This document shows positions 16,314 through 26,077 of a stretch of 38,375 nucleotides of DNA, piece by piece. Below the pieces are notes generated by a model. The model made no database searches. It was not told the DNA's origin and worked only from the letters and a program-made list of their open reading frames with translations. Numbering within the stretch: position 1 is the first letter of the stretch; every line of letters starts with the position of its first letter. The DNA comes from Acidimicrobiia bacterium (lineage in GTDB: Bacteria > Actinomycetota > Acidimicrobiia > IMCC26256 > PALSA-610), in assembly GCA_027494135.1 (NCBI GenBank), contig JAOSJK010000078.1:1-38375 (forward strand), given 5' to 3'. The translations under genes were made by a program, and so were the position numbers.

Positions 16314-17227
16314 CTAGGTGCCGTCGTCGCCCTTGATCAGTACGGCGCGGTTCGCGTCGAGCGTCTTCACGCCGATCAGCACGTCCATCGACACGACGTC
16401 TTCCTTCTGGTCGATGTCGTAGTCCATGACGACCCGGATCCCGAACGACTCGTCACCGAACACGGCAGCGTTCGCCGCGCCCGAAGGGGAGCGCGAGCGT
16501 TCGGGCGACGAGCGCGAACGCGGTCCGGTGGAACAGCACCCCGACCTCGGTCGTCGACTCGCCCTGGTCGATAGTGGCGCCGGGCCCGGTGATGTTCTGC
16601 GTCGTGTAGATGTCGGCGCCGAACTTCCGGCCGAGCGACGCCTCCTTCAGACCGTCGGTGTCGCCACGCTGGTCGGCCTGGTGGAAGAGCGGATCGCCGA
16701 GCCACGCCGCCTCGATCTCGGGGCCGACGACCGCGTACCGGGTCGTGAGCGGCACGTTCGCCTGGTTGAGGATCTTCCGGGCCTCGATCAGCACCTCGGG
16801 ATCCGTGAGCGCGTACGTGTCACCGGTGCCGCCCGTCTCCTGCGTGATGTCGTCGCGCAGGGTGAGGATCTTCCGGTCGATCGCCTGCTGGATCGCCTCG
16901 GTCGCGGGCGCGACGAGCTGCTCGTTGAAGTCGGAGAGCTCGAGCGTCCGCTGCTCCGCGGTGACCTTGAACGACACGTCCAGGAGCGTGTCGAGACGAC
17001 CGGGATCCCGGACTCCGTCGCGTCCTGCAACGACGATGCCCGTGGTGCGGATCGTACTCGTCCGCCTCGAAGACGGCGGGCTTGCGGATCGTGATCGTGT
17101 CACCGACGGCGCCGGCGAAGTCCGCCGAGTAGTCGCGGTGGACGAGCCCGGCCATGACCCGGTTCTCGTAGAGGTTGGCGTACGCCAGACGCGCGATCAC
17201 GTCCGGCGTGATGAAGGTGTTCGCCAT
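16314..17227 (-). CDS. P22 gp5-like major coat protein
   Basis: About 304 residues, with indels near 17050, 16990 and 16490. The start MANTFITPDVIARLAYANLY, then ENRVMAGLVHRDYSADFAG and VGDTITIRKPAVFEADEY, is the family hallmark. DVSFKVTAEQRTLELSDFNE, LVAPATEAIQQAIDRKILTL, DPEVLIEARKILNQANVPLT and RYAVVGPEIEAAWLGDPLFH follow. The end (VVMDYDIDQKEDVVSMDVLI, GVKTLDANRAVLI) is the conserved C-terminal strand. The ATG has CCCGAGGAGCG upstream. It follows a scaffold-like gene, as in other P22-coat phages. An HK97-type capsid gene also exists at 21419-22913. Confidence 0.85.
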
Positions 17228-17242
17228 CGTTCGCTCCTCGGG

Positions 17243-17907
17243 TTAGCGGAGTTTCCCGACGGTCTCCCTGACCTTCCGGGGGTCGTCGAGCTTCTCGAAG
17301 TCGGTCGGCTCAGGGCGCCCTCTGGCGCCCTGATCCGCCGAGCCGCCAGTTCCCTGGCGTCCGCCTCCCCTGCGAAGCGACCAGGTAGGGCCGCTTCTCG
17401 AGGAGTGAATCCATCGCCTTCGCGATGTCCTTCGGGTTGCCGTCCGCGTCGAGCTCGAGCAGGTCGCTGTCGATCCCGGTCAGGTGCGCGAGCGCTCCTT
17501 CCGGGTCGGCGACCTTGTGCTCGCGGTCGCTGCGGGCGGCCTCGGCGATGATAGCCGAGCGGATGGTCGTCTCCCGCGCGCTGCTGCCGGGCCTTTTCGG
17601 CTTCGGCCTCGGCCTTCTCGCGTGCGGCGCGCTCGCGCTCGAGCTCGGACTTCTGCTCGTCCTGGAGCTGGTCGTACTGCTCGGCCTTCTTCTTCAGGTC
17701 GTCGTAGTCCTCGTACTTCGCGCGCTCGCGGGCGAGCCGCTCCTTCACGATCCGGTCGACGTGCTCCTGGGTGAACGTCTGCGCCTGGCCGCCGTCGCCG
17801 CTTGCCCTTGTCGTCGGGCTTCTCCTCGCGCCGCCGCCGTCGCCGCCGCCACCTGCCGCCCTCTCCGTCGCCTCCGCGTTGGCCTCGAGGTCGATGATCC
17901 TGAGCAC
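17243..17907 (-). CDS. Scaffolding protein
   Basis: About 221 residues with an indel near 17570 and one near 17370. GTG 17907 has AGAGGAGGAG upstream. An acidic, Gly-rich head is followed by TFTQEHVDRIVKERLARERA, KYEDYDDLKKKAEQYDQLQD and EQKSELERERAAREKAEAEA. This long coiled coil is typical of DUF4355/minor scaffolding proteins. The C-terminal half reads RSAIIAEAARSDREHKVADP, AHLTGIDSDLLELDADGNPK, AMDSLLEKRPYLVA, the conserved coat-binding end of this group, and finishes DDPRKVRETVGKLR. The stop lies 15 bases before the coat start. It directs assembly of the P22-type shell. Confidence 0.85.
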
Positions 17908-17950
17908 GTCTCCTCCTCTGTTCGAGTTCCCGGCGGCCCGTGGCCGCCGT

Positions 17951-19732
17951 CTAGACTCCTGCCGTTCGTCGCGAGATCCGCGCGGGCCGCCGCACCTGGG
18001 CGGACGCCCACGCCCGGTCGAAGAGCGCTTCCTTCGTGATCCGCACACGCGCTGACGTCACGCGCGGCGCCGACGCGACGAGCGTGAGAACGATCGGCTG
18101 AGGCTCGATCGTGATCTGACCCACGCCGAACGTGACCCGCCGGTGCCGGCACCGCGAGCACGGTCACGACCGGGCCCGCCTCCGTGCGCATCGCGAGCTC
18201 GACGGCCGGCTGTCCGGCCGCGATCGCGAGCTCGACCGGGTCGGGGCGCAGCGTGATCGCACCCAGCGACACCGCGGGCGTGGGAACGACGAACGTCGCC
18301 ACGGCCGGCACTGGCAGCACCGCGAGCGCCCCGCCCTGCACCGTGACCGTGGGCGCCGGGACGACGAGCTCCGCGTCGACGGGATCGGCGGCCGCCGCGA
18401 GCGACAGGGTGACCGTCGGGGCAGGGACGACCAGCTGCGCCTCGATCGGCTCCGCGGTCGCCGACAGCGTGCGCGCGACCCGTCGGGGCGGGCACAACGA
18501 GCTCGGCTTCGACCGGGTCGGGCACCGCCTCGAGCGCGAGCGTCACGGCCGGAGCTGGGACGGCAAGTGCTGCTTCCACCGGCGCAGCGGTGGCCGCGAG
18601 CGTGTGGCGCGATCGCCGGCGCGACCGGTGCGACGGTCATGGTGATCGGGTCGGGCGCGACGTCGAGCGTCCGCTCGAGCGCCGGGGTGGGGCCACTGCC
18701 AGCGGTGAGCTCCGCCCGGGTCGGCGGTGAACGCGAGCGCCCCGGCGTGACCGTCGGCTCGGGCAGCACGGCGGTGGCGACCGCCGGCGACGCTTCCGTC
18801 GCGAGTGTCCGGGCGATCGTCGGCCCTGCGGCGGCGGCGGCGAGCACGGTCGGATCCGGGCTGACCGTGAGCGCGCCGAGGGTCACTGTCGGCGTCGGCA
18901 CGGTCAGGGCCACCGCGGCCGCTACGGGCGCGAGCTCGAGCGTCAGCTCCACGGCAGGTTCCGGCACGATCGCCGGGATCGCCGCGGCCGAGGCGGCAAC
19001 GGTGAGAACCTCGGCCGACGGCGGGCGCCGGGACGACGGTGGGTGCGGCGACCGGCGTCGGGTTCACGGTCAGCGCGCCGACCGCGGCCGGGAGCAGCGC
19101 GAGCGTCACCGACGCCCAGAACTCCGCGCCGGGCAGTGTGCCGACCACCGCGGCGGAGACGGTGCCGCTGAGGCGACCGTCTGGTAGATCAGGTCGGCGC
19201 GGGCGTCGGAGCCGCCGGTGTCTGAGAAGCCGCCCGCAGCCGTCCACCCGTCCGGTGGCATCCCGGACGAGTAGTCCGGGTCGTCGTCGACGCCGACGAG
19301 CGCGACGGCCATCCGGTTCGTCCCGGTCGTCGTGATCTCCGCCGTGTCCGGCGTCGTCTCCGCCGTCGTCAGCTCGTCGGCACGGGTCGCGTCCTCGAAC
19401 GGGGTGCCCGGTGTCGATGCACCCGGAGAACGCCCAGCCGACCAAGAGCGGCTGGCCGCCGCCGCCGCCACGGTCACCCGTGAACGAGGTTGGCACCGTG
19501 GCCGGGCACCGGTACCACCAGAACGACACGGTAGGTTCCCGGACGGCGACGGATCCCCGATCTCGTCGCGGCGACCCCGTTGTTGTCCTCGACGGACTCC
19601 CAAGCCTGCCACCGGAGATGGTGACGAACAGGACGACATCGCCCTCGGCAGCCCCGCAGGGGCGGACATCGTGACGATGGCGGCGGTGTTGCCACCACCG
19701 ATGCCGGCCAGGGATCGGAAAGCGATCGCCAT
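17951..19732 (-). CDS. Long repeat protein with tail-fibre-like head (VPAPTVTL repeats)
   Basis: About 593 residues, several indels. The N-terminal 210 residues (MAIAFRSLAGIGGGNTAAIV, QAWESVEDNNGVAA, RMAVALVGVDDDPDYSSGMP, PDGWTAAGGFSDTGGSDARA, VVGTLPGAEFWASVTLALLP) look like a phage beta-sandwich domain. From about residue 215 a degenerate repeat of 20-40 residues takes over: [P-D/E-P-V]-x-A-x-L-x-VPAPTVTL (for example DPVDAELVVPAPTVTV, VATFVVPTPAVSLGAITL). The composition is Ala/Val/Pro/Thr with almost no charge. These are likely stacked beta-strands of a fibre or capsid spike. The C-terminus is SARVRITKEALFDRAWAS. ATG 19732 immediately follows the beta-helix stop. Confidence 0.7.
18000..19080 (-). 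repeat. Coding repeats: VPAPTVTL-type units
   Basis: Within the repeat protein, roughly a dozen copies of a GTxGTCCCxGCxCCGACGGTCAC-like coding block recur (VVPAPTVTL, VVPTPAVSL, TVPTPTVTL, VLPEPTVTP, VVPAPAV). Spacing is 60-120 bp and copies are diverged, so this is protein-level repetition rather than a recent DNA tandem array. Confidence 0.7.
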
Positions 19733-20663
19733 CTAGGCGGCCTCTGCGAGCTCCTGATCTCCGCGAGCAGACCCTCGAGCCGGGCGATCTCGCCGAGCAG
19801 CTCCGGCTTCGTTGACACCGGCGGCGTCGAGTTCGGCCCGCAGGTGGGCGATCTCCAGCTCATGAACGCATCGACGCACGCCTGATCGCACACGCCCGGC
19901 TCCGGCTCCGGCTCCGGCTCCGGTTCAGGTTCGGTTGTTGGCCCGCCGGATGCCCAGGCGGCCAGCGTCTCCACGTTCGCGCACCGCGGATCCGACCCGG
20001 CGACCAGGAGGTTGCCAGCGTTCACCGGTGACTGGGCCCCCGCATCGGTCATGAACGGATTCCGTCCCGACAACGGCCGGCAGATCAGCGAATCCCGCAG
20101 CCCCGAGCTGAGCGACCGGCCGAGATTCACCGTGTTCGGATGCCGAGGCCCGATCGCGCAGTGAACGCAGACGACGTTCGTCGGAGTGAACGACCCCACC
20201 GCGCGTTGCACGAAGAAGTTGCCGCCCCCACCGCCGTAGCAGTCGAACACCACGTTACGGAACGTGATGTTCCGGCCGCCCATCGCCTGCAACCCGTCCT
20301 GATAGCGTCCCGTTGGATGGGACCCGGAGCAGGAGACGAACCCGCCCTCGACGACAAGATCATGCGCGGTCGAGCTCGCCCCGCGCGGATTCTGGATCTT
20401 GACCCCGTCACCGTTGACCACACCTGTGATCTCGAGCCGGCCGATACGCCCTGAGCAGCCCGGGCCGACCCTGAGAGCATCCCCGGGCGGCGTCGTGATC
20501 CGAACCAGGTCGTAATCGACGGTCGTGTTGCACGTCCAACCGGCGTTATCACGGACCAGCGTCTGACCGGATCCCGCCGAAGCGACACCGGCCAGGACGA
20601 GGAGCAGAAGAAGGCCGCTGCCGCGGCCCCCAGCACCCGTCGTATCTCCGATATGCGTCTCAT
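19733..20663 (-). CDS. Secreted right-handed beta-helix protein with EP linker
   Basis: About 309 residues. Correcting one base near 20610 restores a textbook signal peptide: MRRISEIRRVLGAAAAALLL, then a Leu/Val core and cleavage after AGVASA. The body (TLVRDNAGWTCNTTVDYDL, DGVKIQNPRGASSTAHDLVV, GGFVSCSGSHPTGRYQDGLQ, MGGRNITFRNVVFDCYGGGG, CVHCAIGPRHPNTVNLGRSL, RDSLICRPLSGRNPF) has the Asn/Val ladder and short turns of parallel beta-helix (pectate-lyase-like) folds. Cys pairs suggest disulfides. A (Glu-Pro)6 linker leads to a Cys-containing coiled-coil end (VCDQACVDAFM, ELLGEIARLEGLLAEI). A Sec signal inside a virion operon is odd; possibly a host-surface depolymerase or exported protein. Confidence 0.65.
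19897..19935 (-). repeat. Hexanucleotide tandem repeat (Glu-Pro linker)
   Basis: Four perfect GGCTCC units followed by two diverged units encode the (Glu-Pro)6 linker of the beta-helix protein on the minus strand. Such hexamers can expand or shrink, changing linker length. Confidence 0.8.
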
Positions 20664-20664
20664 G

Positions 20665-21098
20665 TCAGCTGAAGATCCCCTCGGCATTCCACGCCACGTC
20701 GACGTTGCCGCCGTTGCCGGAGAACGGGAAGACGGACGGCGATGTCGTGTCGATGTAGGCGATCGGCTGATCCGCCGCCGCCGTCCCATCCACATGCCGG
20801 TACAGCAGAAGGGCTGCCGCCTGGCGGGTGCCGGCACCAAGCGACGCGAACTGGATGTCGTCACCGTCGAACTCGCCACGGTTGTTCGCCGGGTCCGTGT
20901 TGACCGCCTCGTTCGCGATCTGCTGACGCGCGTAGTTCGCGCCGTCGTACTCGTCGAGCGTCGTGAAGTCGCTACATGACCAGCGTCCTGCTCCGTGTCC
21001 GGTCGTGTTCGTCATCACGACGCGACACGGATGTCGTGCGAGTTCAGGTCAAGGTCGGCGGATAGCAGCTTGCTCTTCGCCGGGGTAAAGTTCGCCAT
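20665..21098 (-). CDS. Small virion structural protein
   Basis: About 144 residues. The N-terminus MANFTPAKSKLLSADLDLNS, then HDIRV, continues after a frameshift near 21010 as MTNTT. A second shift near 20965 leads to TLDEYDGANYARQQIANEAV, NRGEFDGDDIQFASLGAGTR, QAAALLLYRHVDGTAAADQP, IAYIDTTSPSVFPFSGNGG, NVDVAWNAEGIF. This small beta-barrel-like protein recurs in actinobacterial phage head operons, where it is annotated only as structural. It could be a capsid decoration protein. The stop lies two bases before the ATG of the beta-helix gene. Confidence 0.65.
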
Positions 21099-21107
21099 CG
21101 CCATCCC

Positions 21108-21331
21108 TCGGGACGCGTGGGAGAGCTCGCCGTGTAGGCCTCCACCCCGGAGCGGCCGTGGCCGCCTCGACGTCCGAACCTCGCCGATCACGTCGAAGAG
21201 GCTCTCCCGGCCCCTGAGCACCGGATGCCCCTCTTCGAACCGGTCATCATCCGCGCGCACCACGAAGTCCGCCCCGTCGTGCTCACAGACGAACGTGGTG
21301 TTCGCGACGTAAGCCGCTTCCGCCCTGCCAT
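21108..21331 (-). CDS. Small hypothetical protein after HK97 capsid gene
   Basis: About 70 residues. ATG 21331 has AGAGGAGAGTGCAGGAG upstream. After a likely indel in the first codons it reads AEAAYVANTTFVCEHDGADF, VVRADDDRFEEGHPVLRGRE, SLFDVIGEV, followed by a variable tail (VEAATAAPG in a shifted frame). Short proteins with a 'GxxxxxFEEGHPVxxGRxxLF' body are frequent just after phage capsid genes and have no assigned function. The end is approximate. Confidence 0.6.
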
Positions 21332-21360
21332 CTCCTGCACTCTCCTCTTTGGAACGAGCT

Positions 21361-21388
21361 GGGGCCGCCCACACGCTCGGGCGGCCCC
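21361..21388 (-). terminator. Strong hairpin after the HK97 capsid gene
   Basis: A perfect 10-bp stem GGGGCCGCCC / GGGCGGCCCC with an 8-base loop lies 31 bases after the capsid stop and 30 before the next gene. No U-run follows, so it may act as a partial terminator or as an mRNA 3-prime stabiliser that keeps capsid message high. GC-rich hosts often have terminators without a long U-tract. Confidence 0.75.
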
Positions 21389-21418
21389 AGCATTCACCGA
21401 TCCGTTGAGCCGCCGGCC

Positions 21419-22913
21419 TCACGACGCCTTCGACTCGAGGACACGGAACGCCGCCTCGGCGAGCACCTCGCCGCGGTTGCGCCAGTACGCGTAGAACCCA
21501 CGCTGCCCGGTCGGGAACCGGTTGCAGGCCCGAACAGATGCTGGATCACCTCGACCGACATGCCGACCCGGTCGACGATGATGTACTGCGAGAAGTCGCC
21601 GTACACCGCGATCTTCTGGTTCGCAGCCACCCGGAGTCCATCGCCGAGTTCTCGTAGACCGGCTTGCCGAGCAGACGATCCGGGTTCCCCTCACCGAGCT
21701 GCACCCACAGGTTCGCCCCGCCGGCCGTGTCGAACTGGCGGATCCGGTTCAACTGCGACAGGTTCAACATCCACGACGCCCGCGCCCGCCACCGCGGCGG
21801 CAGGGCCGCCGATACCGTGTACAGGTCGGCAACCGCGAACGTCGCGATGGTCGCCGTGTCGACGATCACCGTGTCGTCGTCCGGGTTGTCGAGCGCGTAC
21901 AGGAGCCCTTCAGAGTTCGGGGCCACCCCGTCTGGGTCGTGTACGCGGTCGTCTCCTCGTCGTCCTTGGCGTCCTGCAGCATCCGGGTGATCTCCGCCTG
22001 CAGCGACGGCCAGTCCTGCCGATCTCGATCAGGAACGGGATGAACCCCCTGCACCCGGTCGGGCTTCACCGACGGCTGGCCAACTCGGGCGCGTTGTCGG
22101 ACGCCTCCGCCGCCTCGGACGCACGGGCCACAGTGACGCCGGCGGAGGTGATGCCGCGCCACTCGTTCGACGTGATCGTCTCGACCCGGGCGATCTGCGG
22201 AACGGGTTGATCGACCCGTCCGAGGTCAGGATCACCGTCAGGTCGAGCACGAACAGGACAGCGTAGCCGCCCTGCGCCCCCGCACCGGTCGAGCGCTGTC
22301 CCGCTCCTCACCGGCCAACTCGGTCCCGGTCACGTATGCCCGAACGCCCGCTGGTACTCGGGCCGGCCGGTCCGCAGGATCAGCGTTGCGACCTCGGCAT
22401 CCTCGGAATGGCGGGAGAGGAGGTACTCGATCCTCTCCTTCGCCGCAGCCGAATCGACACCCGGGTAGGCGGCCCGGTCGGCGGCCATCATCGCCCGGTC
22501 GCGCAGGACGTGCAGGCCGGCACCGGGGTTGAACGGGTCCATCCGCAGGTCGGCCAGGTCGTACGGGTCAGCGACCCGCCGTGTGGCCGGCGCCCCACCC
22601 AGATACGCCGGGGACGGCTCACGAACCGGGTCACGAGACCACGCCGCGCCGGCGGGCCGCTCCGTGTCACGGTCCGCGGTCGGGCCGTTGACGATGTTCG
22701 CTCGACGATCGCCTCGCGACCCTCGAACTCCGTGATCCGTGCGGAGCTCTCGCCGTCACGGTCGACGAGCGCCTTGAAGTCGGCGCGCTGCTCCTCGTTG
22801 AACGGGACGCCTGCAGCGTCCGTGTGCATCTGAGTGATCCGCTGTCTGATCTCGGCCTGATGAGCCTGCAGCTCGCGGATCGACCGGAACGTGTTCAGAT
22901 CCGGGAGATCCAT
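21419..22913 (-). CDS. HK97-type major capsid protein
   Basis: About 498 residues with indels near 22690, 22330, 22200, 22080, 22020, 21920, 21640 and 21520. The N-terminal delta-like coiled coil is MDLPDLNTFRSIRELQAHQA, RQRITQMHTDAAGVPFNEEQ. The fold region reads ARVETITSNEWRGITSAGV, FIPFLIEIGQDWPSLQAEIT, MLNLSQLNRIRQFDTAGGAN, NPDRLLGKPVYENSAMDS, KIAVYGDFSQYIIVDRVGMS, TGQRGFYAYWRNRGEVL, AFRVLESKAS. This is the Phage_capsid (HK97 gp5) pattern. ATG 22913 is preferred over 22922 because AGGAGG sits at the right distance. It follows portal and protease genes, and a U35 protease would remove the N-terminal coil. It coexists with a P22-type coat gene. Confidence 0.9.
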
Positions 22914-22967
22914 GCTCTCCATTCCTCCTCGGTAAGAGGGTTGGTGGGAACGGAGCGGCCGGGCTCG

Positions 22968-23971
22968 TCAGGTGCGGGTCTCGGTCTCCCGCGGCCACTG
23001 GGGCCAGTGCATCCTCTGGCTCGCCATCGGCCCCGCTCGGAGCGGGTGACGGATTCTCTCGAGCCGTGCGACGGTCTCCTGAAAGGTAGCGATCGTATCA
23101 GCCATCCCGACGGCAACCGCCTTCCTCGCGGTGAGCATCCGGCCTGACCGAAGTCAGACCGGACCGTCGCAACCTTGGTGTCTCGTCCCTTCGCGAGCGC
23201 GCCGACGAAGTCGTCGTAGACCTCGTCGACCCGCTCCTGCATGTCCGCCTGCGCCTCCTCGGACAGCGGTTCGAACGGGTTCCGCTCGACCTTGTACTTC
23301 CCGGCGTAGACGAACGTCGTCTTGATCCCCCTTCATCGCCATCTGCTCGGAGAGATCCCGGTGGGCGACATACGCGCCGACGGAGCCGAGCTGCCCGGAC
23401 GGGGTCGTGATGATCTCGTCGGCGGCGGCGGCGAGCCATAGGGCGCCGGGGCGGGGCCATCCCGGTCACCTGGGCGACGACCGGCTTGCCCTTCGCAGCC
23501 CGGATCTCCGCGAACGCCTCGGGGATCCCCTGGGCGGCGCCGCCCGGCGAATCAATATCGAGCATCACCGCTGTCTTCTCGGGGTCGGCCAGCGCCGCCC
23601 GGAACTCGGAGAGGACACGGTCGATGCCGACACCTGTGCTCGACGAGTTCTCGATGTCCTCGGCGCGCGGGGCGATCGTCCCGTGGACACGGATGACGGC
23701 GACCTTCGACTCGGCCGGGATAAGGTCGGGCTCCTGGCGGATGCCGATCCGCTCCTGGATCTCCTCCCGGGAGGCCCGGTAGCCGCCGTGGCGTTCGGCG
23801 ACGATGTCCAGGAGGGTCTGGAGCGCGTTCGGCTCCATCACCCAGACCGCCGTGCTGATCGCCGCGACGATCCGGTCGTACCGGCGCGCCTCCCGGCGCT
23901 CGCCGAGCACGATCCGATCGCGCACCGCCTGCGACAGATCCTTCTCGTCGATCAGAACCTTCGACCGTCAC
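22968..23971 (-). CDS. S49 (SppA/lambda gpC-like) serine peptidase
   Basis: About 334 residues with indels near 23960, 23455, 23330 and 23150. It has an N-terminal extension (DRIVLGERREARRYDRIVAA, ALQTLLDIVAERHGGYRASR), then the peptidase: VAVIRVHGTIAPRAEDIENS, GIDRVLSEFRAALADPEKTA, VMLDIDSPGGAAQGIPEAFA, PVVAQVTGMA, ALWLAAAADEIITTPSGQLG, SVGAYVAHRDLS, and EDKK-like loops with FVYAGKYKVERNPFEPLSEE. The SPGG and LGSVGAY motifs are diagnostic. The nucleophile Ser falls in an indel (about 23450) and is not readable. It is probably a head-maturation or scaffold-degrading protease. It is unusual because a U35 prohead protease is encoded next door. Confidence 0.85.
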
Positions 23972-23978
23972 GGCCACC

Positions 23979-24621
23979 TCACGGTCGGATCCCGGCCGGC
24001 TGGCGGCGAACGACCGGATCTCGTCGGTCACCGAGCGCTCCGGCGGTCGCGCCCAGGTAGGCGGGGAACGTGACCGGGCCGAACTCGACGACCTTCACCT
24101 CGCGCAACGATCGCTCAGGCAGCCGCTCCGGATTTCGGGCTGATGCCGGCGGCCGGCGCACGAACGCCTCCTGGATCATCGAGAACCGGAAGCTCGCCCC
24201 GTACAGGCCGTCCGTCCGCAACCCGGGCAAGAGGTCACGGTTGTAGCCGGTATCGATCAGGCGACCTCGTAGTAGGCGCCAACGTCATCCTCCTCGAGCC
24301 TGAGGATCGGCCCGAGCGGCTTCCGGCCGACGGACGGGTCGAGACCCGTGCTGGAACAGCACCTTCATCCGCTGCGCCTGCTCTGGGAACGTCTTAAGGA
24401 ACGCTCCACGGCAGACCCGCTCAGAAGTGCCCCTCATACTCAGACGGATCTCCGTCCACTCGTCGAACACCGCGAGGTGCCCGGCGAGGATCGCGAGGAA
24501 ATCGCCTCGATCGTCACCTTCAGCCGACCGGACTTCGAGGCCGGGGAACGCGCTCGGAAGAGATCTGTCCTCGGAGGCGGCGCAGGCTCAAGCGCCGCTT
24601 CCGCAGAAGCGTCTGAGTCAT
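23979..24621 (-). CDS. HK97 prohead protease (peptidase U35)
   Basis: About 213 residues with indels near 24560, 24340, 24260 and 24050. ATG 24621 overlaps the portal stop (ATGA). The recognisable core is DEWTEIRLSMRGTSERVCRG, AFLKTFPEQAQRMKVLFQHG (catalytic His), DPSVGRKPLGPILRLEEDDV, RTDGLYGASFRFSMIQ (catalytic Ser in the YGxSFxF block) and LREVKVVEFGPVTFPAYLGA. This matches the herpesvirus-protease-like U35 family that cuts the capsid N-terminal scaffold domain. The C-terminus is uncertain by about 20 residues because of a shift before the S49 start. Confidence 0.85.
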
Positions 24622-26056
24622 CGGATGCACCTCTCGTCTAAGCGTTGAGTGCCGCTGGTCGCCGCGACCCGGTCGGATTCGGCGCCGTCTCCCCACCCTG
24701 GGGGCCGCCGCCGTTCGCCGACGGGCGCGGGACCGTTCGGCTGCGGTGGTTGCAACTGCACGGAGTAGAGGCCCGAGTGCTCGAGGATCGTCAGGTCTCC
24801 ATCCTGGACGGCCTGCATCGCCGACACGGGCGTGTAACCGGCGTCCACCAGCTGGCGGACAGCCGCGGCTTTCATCTGCATGATCTCGCGTCGTCTTCGC
24901 GTCCTCCTGGAGGAACGGGATCTCACGGTCAGAGTACCAGAGCTCCGCGTCGGCAGGGGACGTCGAGGATCCGACCGTACGTGGCGCAGAACGACCGCCA
25001 GAGCGGTCGCATCGTCAGATCGGCGAACCGCCGGCGCGCTTGCCCGTAGTTCGCATAGGTCGCCGCCTGCAGCCCTTCGGAGAGGCCGACGATGATCGGC
25101 GGCACCCCGGATGCGGCGGCGATCCTCGTCTCCCCGGCGCCCTGGGTGAGCTTGAAGTCCATCTGCCGGAGGTTCGCGCCGACGACCGTCGCCTTCGCGC
25201 CGCCGCCGAGGAAAGGAGCTTGTACGCGTTCGCGACGCCCTCGTAGCCGGCGCGCATCGCTTCACCCACTCCTCGAACGCCTCGCGCTCGGTCGTGGGGT
25301 CGGTCTCGATGACCATTGACGGGGTCGCGCCACATCTCGAAGAACTTCAGCTTATGCGCGGTCGCGGCGAGGTCGGCCTGGGTCTCCTGGAGGATCGGGT
25401 AGAGCCACGACATGCCGCGGTAGCCGGCCTCGGGGTCGGGGATCGGCGCCCAGTGCGCGACCTCGGAAGCTGCAGGATCTGCGGTGACGCACCCGACCCG
25501 GGCCGCCCGGCGTGTACGCGCTACCCGATCACCTCCGCATCAACCGACCAGGCATCCGGGTCGTCGGTGGTGGAGCCGGGCACGATCGTCATCCAGTCCG
25601 GCCGCAGCCGGCGCAGCTCGCTGCCGCGGCGGATCCCGAAGTGGTTGCCGGCCAGGTCGACGTCGACGATCGCTTGGGTCAGCAAAGCCCCGGTGTCGCC
25701 GCCTGGCCACGGCCCTCGAGCGGTCAAGCGCCGGCGTCCCGAACAACTTCCCAGGTGTTCCCGAGCGCATTCGGCGAGACTGGAACCGCGCCTCCGTGAA
25801 CAGCGGCAACCTGGCCAGCAGCATGCACGGAAGACGACGCCGTTCCGCGGTAGGCCTCGGGCCCGAGACCGACGAAATCCTGGAATCGGCTCCTGGTTCC
25901 ACTTCGAGCGACGAGTTCCGGTTCGCGAACGGGTAGCTGGTACCCCCTGATACTGGAACGCCGCCCCCATTCCGCCAGCGACAACGGCACAACATCCGTC
26001 GCGCGCGCCTCCGCGTTCGGCACCCCGGCCATCCGCGCCAACGCCCGGCCGATCAC
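24618..26056 (-). CDS. Portal protein (HK97 type)
   Basis: About 479 residues with many indels. It starts MIGRALARMAGVPNAEARAT, DVVPLSLAEWGRR. The core has NALGNTWEVV, TQAIVDVDLAGNHFGIRRG, SELRRLRPDWMTIVPGS, SWLYPILQETQADLAATAHK, LKFFEMWRDP, the diagnostic MDFKLTQGAGETRIAAASGV, PPIIVGLSEGLQAATYANY, PLWRSFCATYGRILDVP and REIPFLQEDAKTTREIMQMK. The C-terminus is disordered, Pro-rich. This is the Phage_portal (PF04860-type) dodecameric DNA gate. It follows TerL and precedes the U35 protease as in HK97-like phages. Only one portal gene is present for two capsid types. Confidence 0.9.
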
Positions 26057-26077
26057 ACCCCACCTGAGACCCTCCTG

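Noticed and set aside
15604..16317. 237-residue plus-strand ORF opposite the glycosyltransferase
   Set aside because: It is an exact antisense shadow of an intact glycosyltransferase gene with clear motifs.
19897..19935. Short regular repeats as a CRISPR-like array
   Set aside because: Contiguous hexamers with no spacers that encode a Glu-Pro linker in frame.
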